Shown: in pieces, positions 51,879 to 59,869 of the stretch
How the letters are laid out: each line of letters opens with the position of its first letter
Numbering within the stretch: the stretch's first letter is position 1
Source: Chromobacterium phragmitis
GTDB lineage: Bacteria > Pseudomonadota > Gammaproteobacteria > Burkholderiales > Chromobacteriaceae
Reading direction: 5' to 3'
Length of the DNA stretch: 64,000 bases
Assembly: GCF_003325475.1 (NCBI RefSeq)
Contig: NZ_CP029495.1
Coordinates: 4,402,001-4,466,000, forward strand
Program-made: the position numbers and the translations under genes
Notes under the pieces: generated by a model
Told to the model about the DNA's origin: nothing
Databases searched by the model: none
What the model saw: only the letters and a program-made list of their open reading frames with translations

Positions 51879-53372
51879 CTAGGCTCCCAAGGCCGCCAGT
51901 TCGGCGCGGCAAAGATTGATCAGGGCGCTGCGCGGAAAGCCGCCGCCAAACAGCAGCAGACGCGACGGATCCTCATGCTGCAACAGAAGCAGGGCTTGAG
52001 CCAGGTCGCGCCGCGCCGCCTCCGGGTCGGCCATCCGCCGCTCGAGCACGCCGACATGCAGGCGCGCCAACGCAAATCCGGGATTCAGGTAGGCGGCGCT
52101 GCGGTAGTGCGCCAACGCAGCCGGATTGTCGCCATCCTCTTCGCGGCACAATGCCAGCACATAATGGGCGCCGGCATTGAGCTCATCGCGCGCCAACAGG
52201 GCGTGGCAGACGTCCTGCGCCTCGGCGAGCATGCCGCTCTGGCTGAGCGAGACCGCCTTCAGCAACAATACGTCAGGATCGTCCGCATGCTGTTGCGGCA
52301 GCTTCTCTATCAGGGCCAGGCTTTGCTCGAATTGCTCCCTGTGCAGACACGACAGGGCCTGCTGCAAATCCGGCTGCGAGGACTCCGACAGCCCCCGCCC
52401 GGCTTGGGGCGCGGCCACCGCAAGCGTGTCGATGCGCTGGGCCGCTCGCGCGATCACATCGGCCCATGCGGGGTCATTCGGCGGCGGCGGCGGAACCCGA
52501 TCCCCGCTCCACGGCGGCTGGAAAAATGCGGGCTCCCGCGCCGGTGCCCCCACCTGCTGCTTTCGCTGGTAATAGAAGGTGGCATGGGTATGGCAGAGAT
52601 GGAAATCGTGCGACAGGCCGCGCAGGGTTTCCGCATGCCCCAGGAACAGATAGCCGCCGGGCGACATGGCGCCGGCGATACGCGCCACCGCTGCCTGCGC
52701 CTGGGCCGGGCTGAAATACATCAGCACATTGCGGCAGAACACGATGTCATAGCTGTCCGGCGCCCACAACTCCTCATCCTCCCGCGCCAGATTGCGCTGT
52801 TCGAACCGAACCGAGCGCCGCACGCCCTCGTTCAGCGCGTGAAGGTCGCCATCGCGCGCGAACCAGCGCGCCCGCATCGCGGCGCCCACTTCCCGCAGCG
52901 ACCAGCCCGAATAACGCGCGCCCCCCGCTTTGGCCAGCATGGCGGGGTTGGCGTCGACCGCGCGGATCTGCACGCTGCCCGCGCCCAAGCCGGCGGTTTC
53001 GCGCGCGGCGATCGCCAGCGTGTACGGCTCCTCCCCCGAGGCGCAGCCGGCCGACAACACGCGCACAGGCAGGCCGTCCCGCGCCAGCAGGCAGGCAGGC
53101 ATCGCCACTTCGGCGAAGGCCTGGATCTGTTCGACATTCCGGTAAAAATAGGTTTCGGTGACGGTCAGGTCGACCGCAAGCTTATGCAGCGCCGGATATG
53201 GCCCGGACTCCGCCGCCAGCATGGCCAGATAGGCGTCCTTGTCTGTTCCGCCGTGCAGGGACAACACGCGCGCCAGGTTGCCCAGCTTGGTTTCGTCGAA
53301 TTGCAGGCCGAGACGGCCGACGATCAGATCGCGGAATTGCTCCACTTGTGAGGCGGACGGCTCGGCGCTCAT
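51879..53372 (-). CDS. cheR: Chemoreceptor methyltransferase CheR with TPR domain
   Basis: A 497-aa CheR that methylates chemoreceptor glutamates with S-adenosylmethionine. The N-terminal helical domain (FRDLIVGRLGLQFDETKLGN) is followed by the SAM-binding core (VLSAGCASGEEPYTLAIAAR; DIVFCRNVLMYFSPAQAQAA). After residue 350 come tetratricopeptide repeats (ALSCLHREQFEQSLALIEKL, AHYVLALCREEDGDNPAALA). CheR-TPR proteins are typical of Wsp-like systems (WspC). The ATG at 53372 overlaps the stop of the first cheW by 4 nt; an upstream in-frame start would add only a Gly-rich stretch. Confidence 0.94.
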   Translation of the reverse strand: MSAEPSASQVEQFRDLIVGRLGLQFDETKLGNLARVLSLHGGTDKDAYLAMLAAESGPYPALHKLAVDLTVTETYFYRNVEQIQAFAEVAMPACLLARDGLPVRVLSAGCASGEEPYTLAIAARETAGLGAGSVQIRAVDANPAMLAKAGGARYSGWSLREVGAAMRARWFARDGDLHALNEGVRRSVRFEQRNLAREDEELWAPDSYDIVFCRNVLMYFSPAQAQAAVARIAGAMSPGGYLFLGHAETLRGLSHDFHLCHTHATFYYQRKQQVGAPAREPAFFQPPWSGDRVPPPPPNDPAWADVIARAAQRIDTLAVAAPQAGRGLSESSQPDLQQALSCLHREQFEQSLALIEKLPQQHADDPDVLLLKAVSLSQSGMLAEAQDVCHALLARDELNAGAHYVLALCREEDGDNPAALAHYRSAAYLNPGFALARLHVGVLERRMADPEAARRDLAQALLLLQHEDPSRLLLFGGGFPRSALINLCRAELAALGA

Positions 53373-53839
53373 GCCCCCCCTCCCTCGACCGCCAGGGCCT
53401 CCCACATCTCCTCAGGCACCAAGCGGCCCGCGCGCAACACCAGCAGCAATTCGGCGTCGAGCGTCGCGATCGCCTGGACCAAGCCGTCATCGCTGCCATC
53501 CAGCAGCGGGGCGATATCGGCCAGCGCGGCGGCGGCGAGTTGCCGCACCCCGATGACGTCGTCCACCGCCAGCGCCAACAGGCGTTCGCCCACCACCAGC
53601 GTGACGAAGCGGGAGAGCCGCGTCGGCGACGCCGAGCCCATCAGGCGCGCGCAATCGAGAACCGGAACCGGCGCGCCGCGTATCAGCGCCAGCCCAAGCA
53701 GGAAGTCGGACATGGCGGGCACGGGATCAACCGGGAGGGCGCGCATGGTTTCTCGCACATGCGCCAGCGGCAGCGCGCACAGGCGCTGGCCGCTTCGGCA
53801 CAACAATACGGAAAGCAGTGATTTGCTATCGAATGCCAT
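53369..53839 (-). CDS. cheW: CheW-like coupling protein (first)
   Basis: A 156-aa CheW. Conserved segments are SVLLCRSGQRLCALPLAHVR, AMSDFLLGLALIRGAPVPVL and FVTLVVGERLLALAVDDVIG. It lacks the exact N-x-R-G-x-x-x-P motif (LALIRGAPVPVLD instead), a common variation in accessory CheW proteins. It is the first gene of the operon and corresponds to WspB. I prefer the ATG at 53839; an upstream TTG (53869) would add ten residues. Confidence 0.88.
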   Translation of the reverse strand: MAFDSKSLLSVLLCRSGQRLCALPLAHVRETMRALPVDPVPAMSDFLLGLALIRGAPVPVLDCARLMGSASPTRLSRFVTLVVGERLLALAVDDVIGVRQLAAAALADIAPLLDGSDDGLVQAIATLDAELLLVLRAGRLVPEEMWEALAVEGGGA

Positions 53840-53932
53840 GGATGTCCATTTCACTGACAAGCAGAACAATGACCCGCATCATGCGATGCCAGCGCCACAC
53901 CTCTTAGCCGTCAAAGGAGAGATCCACCAGCG

Positions 53933-53961
53933 CCTTTATGAAGATTACACAATATTCTCAA
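53933..53961 (-). promoter_or_regulatory. Possible promoter of the chemosensory operon
   Basis: On the minus strand TTGAGA (53961-53956) and TAAAGG (53938-53933) are spaced 17 bp, about 90 nt upstream of the first cheW ATG. The -10 is a poor match, so this is tentative. Confidence 0.3.
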
Positions 53962-54102
53962 GGGGAATCCGCTTTTTTGCATAACCGGAAAGCGTGACGC
54001 CCCCTGGCGCAGCGCCCGTTTAGCGCCGCTAACAAAATTCCGTTTCGCGCCTGGGCAAGTCGGCGCGACGCCGCATCCGCATCTTGTCAGCGGCTCTTGA
54101 AG

Positions 54103-54513
54103 TCAGCGTTGTCGCCCCGGCTTGCCCTTGGCCAGATTCAACGCGACCGCTTCCCGAATCAGCGTTTTGAACGCCTCCTCATCCGGCATTCCGCCCTCGC
54201 GGATATCGATCGCGCGCCGGGCGTTGCCGGCCAGGCTGGCATTGAACAACCCTGCCGGGTCCGCCAAGCTGGCTCCTTTCAGAAAAGTCAGCTTGACCAC
54301 CTGTTTGTAGGCTTCGCCGGTGCAAAGCATGCCGCCCAGCGACCATACCGGCGTCCCCATCCATTTCCACTCCTCCACCACGTCCGGCGCGGCCTGGCGA
54401 ATCCATTCCCGTACCAGCCCCAAGGCCTCGCCTCGCCAGCCTCCCAGCTCGGCTACCCTGGCATCGATCCATTGCGATGCCGACTTTCCTCCGACAGAAT
54501 CCGCCAGGCTCAT
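54103..54513 (-). CDS. DUF1801 protein
   Basis: A 136-aa protein with the DUF1801 (YdhG-like) signature: DARVAELGGWRGEALGLVRE, VVEEWKWMGTPVWSLGGMLC and VVKLTFLKGASLADPAGLFN. The fold is known, the function is not. The ATG at 54513 has GAGG upstream; a TTG five codons earlier is less likely. A single gene between the chemosensory operon and the patatin gene. Confidence 0.82.
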   Translation of the reverse strand: MSLADSVGGKSASQWIDARVAELGGWRGEALGLVREWIRQAAPDVVEEWKWMGTPVWSLGGMLCTGEAYKQVVKLTFLKGASLADPAGLFNASLAGNARRAIDIREGGMPDEEAFKTLIREAVALNLAKGKPGRQR

Positions 54514-54591
54514 TCTCACCCTCGCCAAGAATCGTTAATAAAAGCCAAGCCCCAGCATGGCGCCGGCTTGCGGAACAGCCAGCTGCCGGCA

Positions 54592-55623
54592 TCACGGCTT
54601 GAGGAATTCGCGCGCGATATCCACGCTGCCGCGATGCCCCACCTTATCGCCATGCTCCGCCATCCACGCCAGCGCCGACTGCCGCCCCTGCTCCCGCAGC
54701 CACTCCAGAAATGGGCCATAAGTCAACGCTCGGCTGCTGGCGTCCAGTTCCGACAAAGCATCATCCGCCGCGATCAAATGAAATCGCGTCGCCAACAGCC
54801 GGCGTTCCAGCCGCCCGCGCAGATACGCGGGCTCCGCCGCCATCTCCCGCAGCAGGGCAAATAGACGCATCTCGCGCAGGAAGGCGCTATTGAATCCCAA
54901 CAGCATCGCTCTGCGCTGGATTTCCTCAGCCGTGCGCGGGGTGCCGCCATGATCGGTCGGGGACAGCAGCACCAGCAAAATGTCGTCGCCGCGGCAAAAT
55001 TTGAATAGCGGGAAGATGGCGGGATTGGCGGCGAAACCGCCATCCCAGTATGGTTCTCCGTCCAGCATCACCGCCTGCTGCAGCGCGGGAAGGCATGCCG
55101 ACGCCAGCAAAGCGTCCGCGGACAAGTCCTCATTGCGGAACAGCCTCAGCCGCCCGCTGTTGGCGTGCGTAGCCGCCACAAACAGCTGTACCGGCGCCGC
55201 GCGGCGGATGCGGTCGAAATCGAACTGCGAGACGATGATGTCCCGCAGCGGGTTATAGTCCAAGGGATTGAGCTGGTACGGCGAGAACCACTGCGACAAC
55301 TGCAAGACCATCTTCAAACTTGGCGAGGCCGCGGAATCCACGCTTAGCGGCAAGGGGCGGGTCATTTCTTTAGGCAGGCTTTCGCCAACCCGAAGCCAGA
55401 ATTCAGACAACGCCCGCCTCGCCTCGTCAGGCCCGCCGACTGATAAGCCATGCGCGACAGCCGTCGCGTTCATCGCGCCGGCGCTGGTGCCGCTCAGCCC
55501 CTCAAAACGATAGCGCCCGTTTTCCAGCAATGCGTCCAATACGCCCCAGGTGAACGCGCCATGCGCCCCGCCGCCCTGCAACGCCAGGCTGATCGAAGGC
55601 TTATCGTCTTTGCGGCTGAACAT
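54592..55623 (-). CDS. Patatin-like phospholipase
   Basis: A 343-aa patatin-family lipid acyl hydrolase. The oxyanion hole is LALQGGGAHGAFTWGVLDAL, the nucleophilic Ser lies in LSGTSAGAMNATAVAHG and the dyad Asp in YWDGGFAANPAIFPL. All catalytic parts are present. No signal peptide is visible, so it may act in the cytoplasm on membrane lipids or on PHA-associated lipid, or be exported by a specialised system. The ATG at 55623 has GGGGTG upstream; ten residues of the longer frame are unsupported. Confidence 0.9.
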   Translation of the reverse strand: MFSRKDDKPSISLALQGGGAHGAFTWGVLDALLENGRYRFEGLSGTSAGAMNATAVAHGLSVGGPDEARRALSEFWLRVGESLPKEMTRPLPLSVDSAASPSLKMVLQLSQWFSPYQLNPLDYNPLRDIIVSQFDFDRIRRAAPVQLFVAATHANSGRLRLFRNEDLSADALLASACLPALQQAVMLDGEPYWDGGFAANPAIFPLFKFCRGDDILLVLLSPTDHGGTPRTAEEIQRRAMLLGFNSAFLREMRLFALLREMAAEPAYLRGRLERRLLATRFHLIAADDALSELDASSRALTYGPFLEWLREQGRQSALAWMAEHGDKVGHRGSVDIAREFLKP

Positions 55624-55976
55624 GGTCACCCCTGCAATTATTGCAATGCACAATATGGCACGACGACGCTATCGCAACAAGCACAGGCGTTGACATCCCT
55701 ACGGCAATGAGACCATGCAGGCGTGATTTTGAGCCCATCCAAAACCAGGCGCAAAAGCGCAATATATTACAAAATTAAATTTAATTAATGTAAAATATTG
55801 TTTATTGAAAATTTGAAGCAATATTATTAGACAAATATGTCTTTTAGGACAGCTTTTACCAACACAAATCACCACCCTCTGTTTCCGCCGCTTACTTATC
55901 CCTAAGATATTGCCGATCCTCATTGCCGCGCACCGACATACCCTCCTCGCGAGGGTATTTTCATTTTGGGAAATAG
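55624..55976. other. AT-rich intergenic region
   Basis: About 350 nt with an abrupt AT-rich core (about 55745-55830, runs such as ATTAAATTTAATTAATG) in a GC-rich genome. It may contain promoters for the patatin gene and once for vgrG; a 74-codon minus-strand frame across it has no recognisable content. Adjacent to the vgrG remnant, it looks like acquired or rearranged DNA. Confidence 0.55.
55938..55967 (+). terminator. Terminator-like hairpin upstream of the vgrG remnant
   Basis: ATACCCTC and GAGGGTAT pair around CTCGC, followed by TTTCATTTT. No plus-strand gene precedes it within this window region, so it may be left over from a lost gene or act in the 5' leader of vgrG. Confidence 0.6.
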
Positions 55977-56132
55977 ATGGACCTTAGCTCACTCCTCGCC
56001 AGTTTCGCCTCCGCCTTCAACCAGAACCAACGCCTGCTCACGCTGGAACTGGGCGGCGGGCACGTCGCCGCCCAGCAGCTGCTGCCGCTCAGCCTGGACG
56101 GCGAGGAAGGAGTGTCACAGGCCTATCGACAT
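55977..56132 (+). pseudogene. 5' remnant of a vgrG (type VI secretion spike) gene
   Basis: The first 52 codons, MDLSSLLASFASAFNQNQRL ... LLPLSLDGEEGVSQAYRH, match the N-terminus of VgrG proteins (the gp27-like domain), where the next residues should be an L-x-C-L-S strand. Here the frame turns into unrelated sequence (VVRGAGYHGLASPP...) that leads into the MarR promoter. The rest of the roughly 700-residue gene is missing. No other type VI genes are near, so this is probably the scar of a deletion or recombination at one of several vgrG loci. Confidence 0.7.
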
Positions 56133-56206
56133 GTCGTCCGCGGCGCCGGATATCATGGGCTCGCCTCCCCTCCGATGCTGACTCGCGGCTTTTTCCGACA
56201 AATAGT

Positions 56207-56239
56207 TAGTTTGCTAATTAATGAAATTATCGATACAAT
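56207..56239 (+). promoter_or_regulatory. Promoter and MarR-type operator of the efflux operon
   Basis: TTGCTA (56211-56216) and TACAAT (56234-56239) are spaced 17 bp. The palindrome TTAGTTTGCTAA (56207-56218) covers the -35 box, a natural position for repression by the MarR protein encoded just downstream at 56290. Confidence 0.6.
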
Positions 56240-56289
56240 CCATTCACATCGAAAATCGATCACCACTACTCACACCAGGCAGAACCCAT

Positions 56290-56781
56290 ATGGAAGACAT
56301 AGACCTGCTGCGCTTGCGGCTGACCAGCAGCCTGCGGCCGATGAGCGTGCTGTGGCGGCATATCGCGCAGGAAGCGCTGACCGCCCACGCCATTTCGGTT
56401 TCCGGCGGCTCCGCGCTGCTGTTCATCGGCCGTTTGGGAGAAGGCGTCAGCCACAGCGCGCTGGCCGAGGAATTGGGCATGGAGCCAGCCTCGCTGGTCC
56501 GCATCGTGGACCAGCTGTGCAACGCCGGCCTGTTGCGGCGGGAGCAAGGCCTGCGCGACAGGCGGGTAAAGACGCTGTGGTTCACCGACGCCGGCCGCGA
56601 AGTGACCCGCGAGATAGAGACCGAACTGGTGGCGCTGCGCGCGCGCTCGCTCGCGTCCGTCAGCCAGACGGACCTGGAAGCGGCGCTGCGGGTGTTCCAT
56701 GCGCTGGAGCAGGCCGCCGCGCAAACCCGGCTGCCCCATGACCCGATGTTGGGCAAGAGCGATGATCGCGCTGCCCGCTAA
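56290..56781 (+). CDS. MarR-family regulator of the efflux operon
   Basis: A 163-aa MarR/SlyA-type repressor. The winged helix contains HSALAEELGMEPASLVRIVD and the wing GLRDRRVKTLWFTDAG. Such proteins release DNA on binding phenolic or aromatic ligands. Its position first in an operon with FUSC, DUF1656, HlyD and outer-membrane-factor genes means it almost certainly regulates them. Its end overlaps the FUSC gene by 20 nt. The ATG at 56290 follows the promoter described at 56207-56239. Confidence 0.9.
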   Translation: MEDIDLLRLRLTSSLRPMSVLWRHIAQEALTAHAISVSGGSALLFIGRLGEGVSHSALAEELGMEPASLVRIVDQLCNAGLLRREQGLRDRRVKTLWFTDAGREVTREIETELVALRARSLASVSQTDLEAALRVFHALEQAAAQTRLPHDPMLGKSDDRAAR

Positions 56782-58792
56782 GCGAGACTGGCTGTTCTCA
56801 GCCCGCACCTTCGCCGCCGCGATGCTGGCGCTGTACATCGCGCTGGCGCTGGGCCTGCCCAAACCCAGCTGGGCGATGGGCACCGTCTACATCGTGTCCC
56901 ACCCGCTGATCGGCGCCACCCGCTCCAAGGCGGCGTACCGCGTGTTCGGCACCCTGCTGGGCGCGGCGGCGGCAGTGTTTGTGGTGCCGCCGCTGGCCAA
57001 CCAGCCGGCGCTGCTGAGCCTGGTGGTGGCGCTGTGGTCCGGCGCCCTGCTTTATCTATCCATGCTGGACCATACGCCGCGCCACTATCTGCTGCGGCTG
57101 CCGGCCTACACCATGCCGCTGATCGCGCTGTCGGCGGTGTACGCGCCGGAGAGCGTGTTCGACATCGCCATCGCGCGCAGCGAGGAAATCGCCCTCGGCA
57201 TCGTCTGCGCCAGCCTGGCCGCCGCGCTGGTGCTGCCCACCCGCGTGTCAGCGGTGCTGAGCCCGCGCGTGGACGGCTGGCTCAAGGACGCCGCCGCCTG
57301 GGCAACGGATACGCTGGGCAGCAATCCCCAGCCGCCGTCGGCGGGCCGCAACCGGCTGGCGGCCGACCTGCTGGCCTTCGACCAACTGCTTACCCACCTC
57401 TCCTACGACGCCACCAGCCGCGACACCGAACGCACCGCAGGCGAGCTGCGCGCGCGGATGAGCATGCTGCCGCCGCTGCTGTCGTCGCTTTCCGAGCTGC
57501 TGGCAGTGCTGCGCAAGACGCCCGGCGGCGTGTCCGCGGACTTGCTCCAGTTGATGGAAGACACCTCCAATTGGCTGGGCTATCCGGCCGACAATCCTTG
57601 GTTCCTCAGCCAGGCGCGCGCGCTGCGCCGCCAGCTGGACGCGCCGCCGCCGGACGGCGGCTGGCCATCGCTGCTGGAAGGCACGGCGCGGATGCGGCTG
57701 AAATCTCTGGTCAATCTGTGGCAGGACTGCCTGACGCTGCGCGCGCTGATCTCCCGCGGGCTGCCGCTGTGGGACTGGAAACCCGCCTACCGCCGCTGGG
57801 AAGTGGGCGTGAAAGCCCGCCACTACGATTACGGCCTGCTCGGCTTCGCCGCCGGGGCCGCCGCGCTGGGCATCTTCCTGGGCTGTCTCATCTGGATCGC
57901 GCTGGGCTGGCAGGACGGCGCCAACGCGGTGATCCTGGGCACGGTGGCCTGCTGCCTGTTCGGCTCTATGGACGAGCCCGCGCCGATGCTGCGCACGCTG
58001 TTCATCGTCAACACCATCTGCACCATGCTGGCCGGCCTGCTGCTGTTCGCCGTGCTGCCGGCGGTGCACGAATTCGAAATGCTGGCGCTGTGCCTGGCCC
58101 CGCCCTTCCTCGTGGGCGGCGCGTTGATGAGCCAGCCCCGCTTCGGCCCGGTGGCGATGCTGCTGGTGGTGTTCACCGCCAATCTGATCGGCCTGCAGCA
58201 AAGCTACAACGCCGACTTCCAGTCCTTCCTCAACAGTAATCTGGCCGGCGCTGCCGGCATCCTGTTCGCGCTGGTCTGGACGCTGACCACCCGTCCCTTC
58301 GGCGCCGAGCTGACGCTGCGCCGCCTGATCCGCTCCAACTGGCGCGACCTGGCGCATAACGCCGCCGGCCGCCACGGCGGCGACTACGCGCGGCTGACGG
58401 CGCTGATGCTGGACCGGCTGTCGCTGCTGGCGCCGCGCCTGGCCGCCGACGGCGCGGATCCGTCCGCCGGCTTCCGCGAGTTGCGGGTGGGTTTCAGCGC
58501 GCTGGACCTTCAGCGCGACGAGCACCGCCTGGCCGGCGCCGCCCACCAGGCGGTGGACACGGCGCTGCAAGGCGTCAGCGAGCACTTTCGCGCCTGCGCC
58601 GACGCCGACCGCGGCCTTGACGCGCCGGACGCGCTGCTGGGCCGGCTGGACGCGGCCATCGCCCTCACCCTGGCCGACCTCGCGCCGGCCGCGCGCGAGG
58701 CCCGACACGCGCTGGTGGAGATGCGCGTGGCGCTGTTCCCCGACGCCGAAGGCTTCCAGCCGGCGTCAACCGCTCCAGGAGCCCAGCCATGA
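56762..58792 (+). CDS. FUSC-family efflux pump inner-membrane protein (AaeB-like)
   Basis: A 676-aa inner-membrane transporter of the aromatic-acid/fusaric-acid efflux family. Two blocks of hydrophobic helices (about 10-165 and 360-510) flank cytoplasmic segments, the AaeB/FusC layout. Conserved features include PKPSWAMGTVYIVSHPLIGA near the N-terminus. AaeB-type pumps export hydroxylated aromatic carboxylates or fusaric acid with a HlyD partner. Genes for the HlyD protein, a DUF1656 protein and an outer-membrane factor follow with overlaps, forming a complete envelope-spanning pump. Confidence 0.92.
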   Translation: MIALPAKRDWLFSARTFAAAMLALYIALALGLPKPSWAMGTVYIVSHPLIGATRSKAAYRVFGTLLGAAAAVFVVPPLANQPALLSLVVALWSGALLYLSMLDHTPRHYLLRLPAYTMPLIALSAVYAPESVFDIAIARSEEIALGIVCASLAAALVLPTRVSAVLSPRVDGWLKDAAAWATDTLGSNPQPPSAGRNRLAADLLAFDQLLTHLSYDATSRDTERTAGELRARMSMLPPLLSSLSELLAVLRKTPGGVSADLLQLMEDTSNWLGYPADNPWFLSQARALRRQLDAPPPDGGWPSLLEGTARMRLKSLVNLWQDCLTLRALISRGLPLWDWKPAYRRWEVGVKARHYDYGLLGFAAGAAALGIFLGCLIWIALGWQDGANAVILGTVACCLFGSMDEPAPMLRTLFIVNTICTMLAGLLLFAVLPAVHEFEMLALCLAPPFLVGGALMSQPRFGPVAMLLVVFTANLIGLQQSYNADFQSFLNSNLAGAAGILFALVWTLTTRPFGAELTLRRLIRSNWRDLAHNAAGRHGGDYARLTALMLDRLSLLAPRLAADGADPSAGFRELRVGFSALDLQRDEHRLAGAAHQAVDTALQGVSEHFRACADADRGLDAPDALLGRLDAAIALTLADLAPAAREARHALVEMRVALFPDAEGFQPASTAPGAQP

Positions 58793-58989
58793 TAGGCGAA
58801 GTCAATTTCTACGGGGTCTACTTCCCCAGCCTGCTGGTGATGATGGTGATCGCCTTCGCCGCCAGCAGCCTGCTGCGCCGCGCGCTGGCCCGACTGGGCC
58901 TCTACCGCGTGGTGTGGCACCGCTCTCTCTTCAATTTCGCGCTTTACGTGATCGTGCTGGGCGGCACCATCGCGCTGTTTCACAGGTGA
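58789..58989 (+). CDS. DUF1656 small membrane protein (AaeX-like)
   Basis: A 66-aa protein with two membrane helices (EVNFYGVYFPSLLVMMVIAF and FNFALYVIVLGGTIALF). DUF1656 proteins are regularly encoded between the FUSC and HlyD genes of these pumps (AaeX in E. coli); the role is unknown. Its ATG overlaps the FUSC stop by 4 nt. Confidence 0.92.
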   Translation: MIGEVNFYGVYFPSLLVMMVIAFAASSLLRRALARLGLYRVVWHRSLFNFALYVIVLGGTIALFHR

Positions 58990-58993
58990 CATC

Positions 58994-59869
58994 ATGAACA
59001 ACCGCATTCGCCAAGCCGGGGCCGTGCTGCTGACCCTGGCCACCGTCGCCGTCGCCATCGCGGTGGTGCGGCATATCTGGATCTACTACACCGACGCGCC
59101 ATGGACCCGCGACGGCCATATCGCCGCCGACGTGGTGCAGGTGGCCCCGGACGTGTCCGGGTTGATCACCGAGGTGAAGGTCTCGGACAACCAGCAGGTC
59201 AAGAAAGGCCAGCCGCTGTTCGTGGTGGACCGCGCCCATTACCAGCTGGCGCTGCGCCAGGCGGAAGCCGCCGCAGCCGCTCAGCGCGCCACGCTGGCCC
59301 AGGCCCGCCGCGAGGCCGCGCGCAACCGTTCATTGAGCGAACTGGTGGCCGCCGAGGCCCGCGAGGAAGGCGACGCCAAGGTGCAGCTGGGCGAAGCCAC
59401 GCTGGCCGCCGCCGAGGCCGCGGTCGGCCTGGCCCGGCTGAATCTGGAGCGCACGGTGGTGAAAAGCCCGGTGGACGGCTATCTGAACGACCGCACCCCG
59501 CGCGTGGGCGACTACGCCGCCAGCGGCCGCGCGGCGCTGTCCGTCGTCGACGCCCGCTCCTTCCATGTCGACGGCTATTTCGAAGAAACCAAGCTGGGCG
59601 GCGTGGAGCTGAACCAGCCGGTGGACATCCAGATCATGGGCGAGTCGCGCAAGCTGCGCGGCCACGTGCAAAGCATCGCCGCCGGCATCGAAAACCGCGA
59701 CCGCAGCAACGGCGCCTCGCTGCTGCCCAACGTCAACCCCACCTTCAACTGGGTGCGGCTGGCGCAGCGCATCCCGGTGCGCATCGCGCTGGACGAAGTG
59801 CCGGCCAATTTCCGGCTGATCGCCGGCCGCACCGCCACCGTGGCCATCCAGCAAAGGAACCGCTCATGA
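58994..59869 (+). CDS. HlyD-family periplasmic adaptor (AaeA-like)
   Basis: A 291-aa membrane-fusion protein. An N-terminal anchor (AGAVLLTLATVAVAIAVVRH) is followed by the lipoyl half (TDAPWTRDGHIAADVVQVAP), a helical hairpin (about 75-145) and the closing half VDGYLNDRTPRVGDYAASG plus beta-barrel. It links the FUSC protein with the outer-membrane factor. It starts 4 nt after the DUF1656 stop and overlaps the next gene (ATGA). Confidence 0.93.
   Translation: MNNRIRQAGAVLLTLATVAVAIAVVRHIWIYYTDAPWTRDGHIAADVVQVAPDVSGLITEVKVSDNQQVKKGQPLFVVDRAHYQLALRQAEAAAAAQRATLAQARREAARNRSLSELVAAEAREEGDAKVQLGEATLAAAEAAVGLARLNLERTVVKSPVDGYLNDRTPRVGDYAASGRAALSVVDARSFHVDGYFEETKLGGVELNQPVDIQIMGESRKLRGHVQSIAAGIENRDRSNGASLLPNVNPTFNWVRLAQRIPVRIALDEVPANFRLIAGRTATVAIQQRNRS

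Noticed and set aside
51807..53351. 514-codon plus-strand open frame
   Set aside because: Antisense to cheR, whose motifs are unambiguous.
55699..55923. 74-codon minus-strand frame across the AT-rich gap
   Set aside because: No good ribosome site, no recognisable content, and it exists mainly because the DNA is AT-rich.
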